NCBI GenBank assembly: GCA_934667465.1
Contig: CAKUMG010000313.1
Coordinates: forward strand, 1 to 6,799
Reading direction: 5' to 3'
DNA length: 6,799 bases
From: an uncultured Actinoplanes sp.
Lineage (GTDB): Bacteria; Actinomycetota; Actinomycetes; Mycobacteriales; Micromonosporaceae
Shown: piece by piece, positions 6,162 through 6,799 of the stretch
Layout: each line of letters starts with the position of its first letter
Numbering within the stretch: position 1 is the stretch's first letter
Made by a program: the position numbers and the translations under genes
Notes under the pieces: generated by a model
Told to the model about the DNA's origin: nothing
Databases searched by the model: none
What the model saw: only the letters and a program-made list of their open reading frames with translations

Positions 6162-6653
6162 ATGCACGGCTACGACATCATCGACGAGGTGGTCGTCGAC
6201 GCTTCCCCGGACCGGGTCTGGGCGGCGCTGATCGCCGAGCTGAAGGGGGCCCGGGCGTTCTGGGTGCCCGCCAACACGTTCGAGGCCGGCGCGACGCCGC
6301 CGGAGACCGTGGGTGGCGAGACACTGGTGACCGTCCACGTCAAGGGCGTCGACAAGGGCGGCCCGAAGCTGCGGTTCACCTCCCGCACCACGGCGGTCGT
6401 GGAGAAGCAGCGGCTCACCGGCGAGTACGTCGACGGCGCGTTCCGGGGCGTCAACGAGTACCTGCTCGAGGCGCTGCCCGGCGGGAGCACGCTGCTCTCG
6501 ATGCGCTTCACCGCCCGCCCGCACGGCTGGGTGCGCCACCTGGCCCGGGTCGCCGACATCGGCGCCGAGCACTCGGCCGCGACCCGGGCCGCGTTCACCC
6601 GGCTCGGCGAGCTGGTCCGCGCGCCCCGCGACGTGGTGGAGAGTGCCCGGTGA
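6162..6653 (+). CDS. SRPBCC (START/polyketide-cyclase-like) family protein
   Basis: Protein of 163 aa with the outline of the SRPBCC helix-grip fold: an opening strand IIDEVVVDASPDRVW (6-20), where the Asp-Arg-Val-Trp helix start is typical, a run of beta strands from about 54 to 118 (VTVHV, LRFTSRT, STLLSMRFT), and a long C-terminal helix (about 126-155). Members bind lipids, polyketides or other hydrophobic ligands in a deep cavity; some are cyclases or aromatases, others only carriers. No signal peptide or membrane segment is seen. The chosen start has an AAGGAGGT site; the longer reading from 6084 would add 26 Pro/Arg-rich residues and run through the ribosome site. The stop overlaps the next gene by four bases (GTGA). 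After a flavin oxygenase and oxidase, a role in folding or cyclising the cluster product is possible, but the family is too broad to assert it. Confidence 0.75.
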   Translation: MHGYDIIDEVVVDASPDRVWAALIAELKGARAFWVPANTFEAGATPPETVGGETLVTVHVKGVDKGGPKLRFTSRTTAVVEKQRLTGEYVDGAFRGVNEYLLEALPGGSTLLSMRFTARPHGWVRHLARVADIGAEHSAATRAAFTRLGELVRAPRDVVESAR

Positions 6654-6799
6654 CCGCTGTCAGCGGCACCACCGAGGCGGTCCTGCGCACCGACGACGGC
6701 GCGAGCATCGCCACCACCGTGCTCGAGCCGCCGGCCGCCGCCCGGGCCCGGACCGTGGTGCTGGTGCACGGCTGGGGCGGCGCCCGGGCGGTGTGGGAC
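6650..6799 (+). CDS. Alpha/beta hydrolase fold protein (N-terminal fragment)
   Basis: The first 50 codons of a gene cut by the right edge of the window. It starts at the GTG at 6650, overlapping the SRPBCC stop (GTGA), with GGAG at 6638-6641 as ribosome site eight bases upstream. The fragment reads a short N-terminal beta region with TDDGASIATTV (14-24) and then VVLVHGWGG (35-43), the beta strand plus His-Gly oxyanion loop that opens alpha/beta hydrolases. The catalytic Ser-Asp-His residues would lie beyond the window. Such an enzyme could be an esterase, thioesterase-like hydrolase, epoxide hydrolase or non-hydrolytic relative. A partner that opens the ester or lactone made by the Baeyer-Villiger enzyme is an attractive guess without direct support. 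Confidence 0.75.
   Translation, partial: MTAVSGTTEAVLRTDDGASIATTVLEPPAAARARTVVLVHGWGGARAVWD

Noticed and set aside
3011..6163. 1050-codon open frame on the minus strand
   Set aside because: It lies antisense to the monooxygenase and the oxidase, whose motifs are clear. The translation is a low-complexity Ala/Gly/Val/Arg/Asp mix, the usual artefact of GC-rich third positions.
6084..6653. Longer 189-codon reading of the SRPBCC protein
   Set aside because: The start at 6084 falls inside the intergenic hairpin, and the near-perfect ribosome site points to the ATG at 6162.
1..6799. In-frame TTA (bldA-dependent) codons, tRNA genes, CRISPR arrays, IS ends
   Set aside because: Looked for by eye on both strands and not found. 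The TTA-containing triplets near 4862 and 2037 are out of frame or intergenic.

Overview
The window is very GC-rich, with strong G/C preference at third codon positions, long spurious antisense frames, Shine-Dalgarno sites, GTG starts and 4-base stop/start overlaps. This fits a high-GC actinomycete (Streptomyces/Micromonospora/Actinoplanes type). The genus cannot be told from the sequence. I found no in-frame TTA codon, tRNA, rRNA, CRISPR array or mobile element.

Layout. Two operons diverge from a 204-bp control region (1960-2163). The leftward operon reads acyl carrier protein (84 aa), ketosynthase III (328 aa, FabH type with a complete Cys-His-Asn triad), then a FabG-type ketoreductase that runs off the left edge about a dozen residues before its expected end. 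The rightward operon reads a CFA-synthase-like SAM methyltransferase (294 aa), a class B flavin monooxygenase with a Baeyer-Villiger fingerprint (500 aa), a Tat-signal FAD-linked oxidase of the cytokinin-dehydrogenase/BBE type (494 aa), an SRPBCC-fold protein (163 aa) and the first 50 codons of an alpha/beta hydrolase cut by the right edge.

How the genes may work together (inference). The left operon can condense an acyl-CoA with malonyl-ACP and reduce the product to a beta-hydroxyacyl-ACP. The right operon looks like tailoring: C- or O-methylation, ketone-to-ester or other flavin oxygenation, an oxidation outside the membrane, then a lipid/polyketide-binding protein and a hydrolase. This reads as part of a specialised-metabolite (acyl- or polyketide-derived) gene cluster. 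I cannot match it to a named pathway.

The most striking non-coding signal is in the divergent region: four CGCAA/TTGCG half-sites arranged as two 11-bp-spaced direct repeats facing away from one centre (2050-2091). This geometry resembles paired SARP-type activator sites. Next to it, a 17-base-pair imperfect hairpin (1981-2027) would occupy most of the leader of the ACP operon mRNA.
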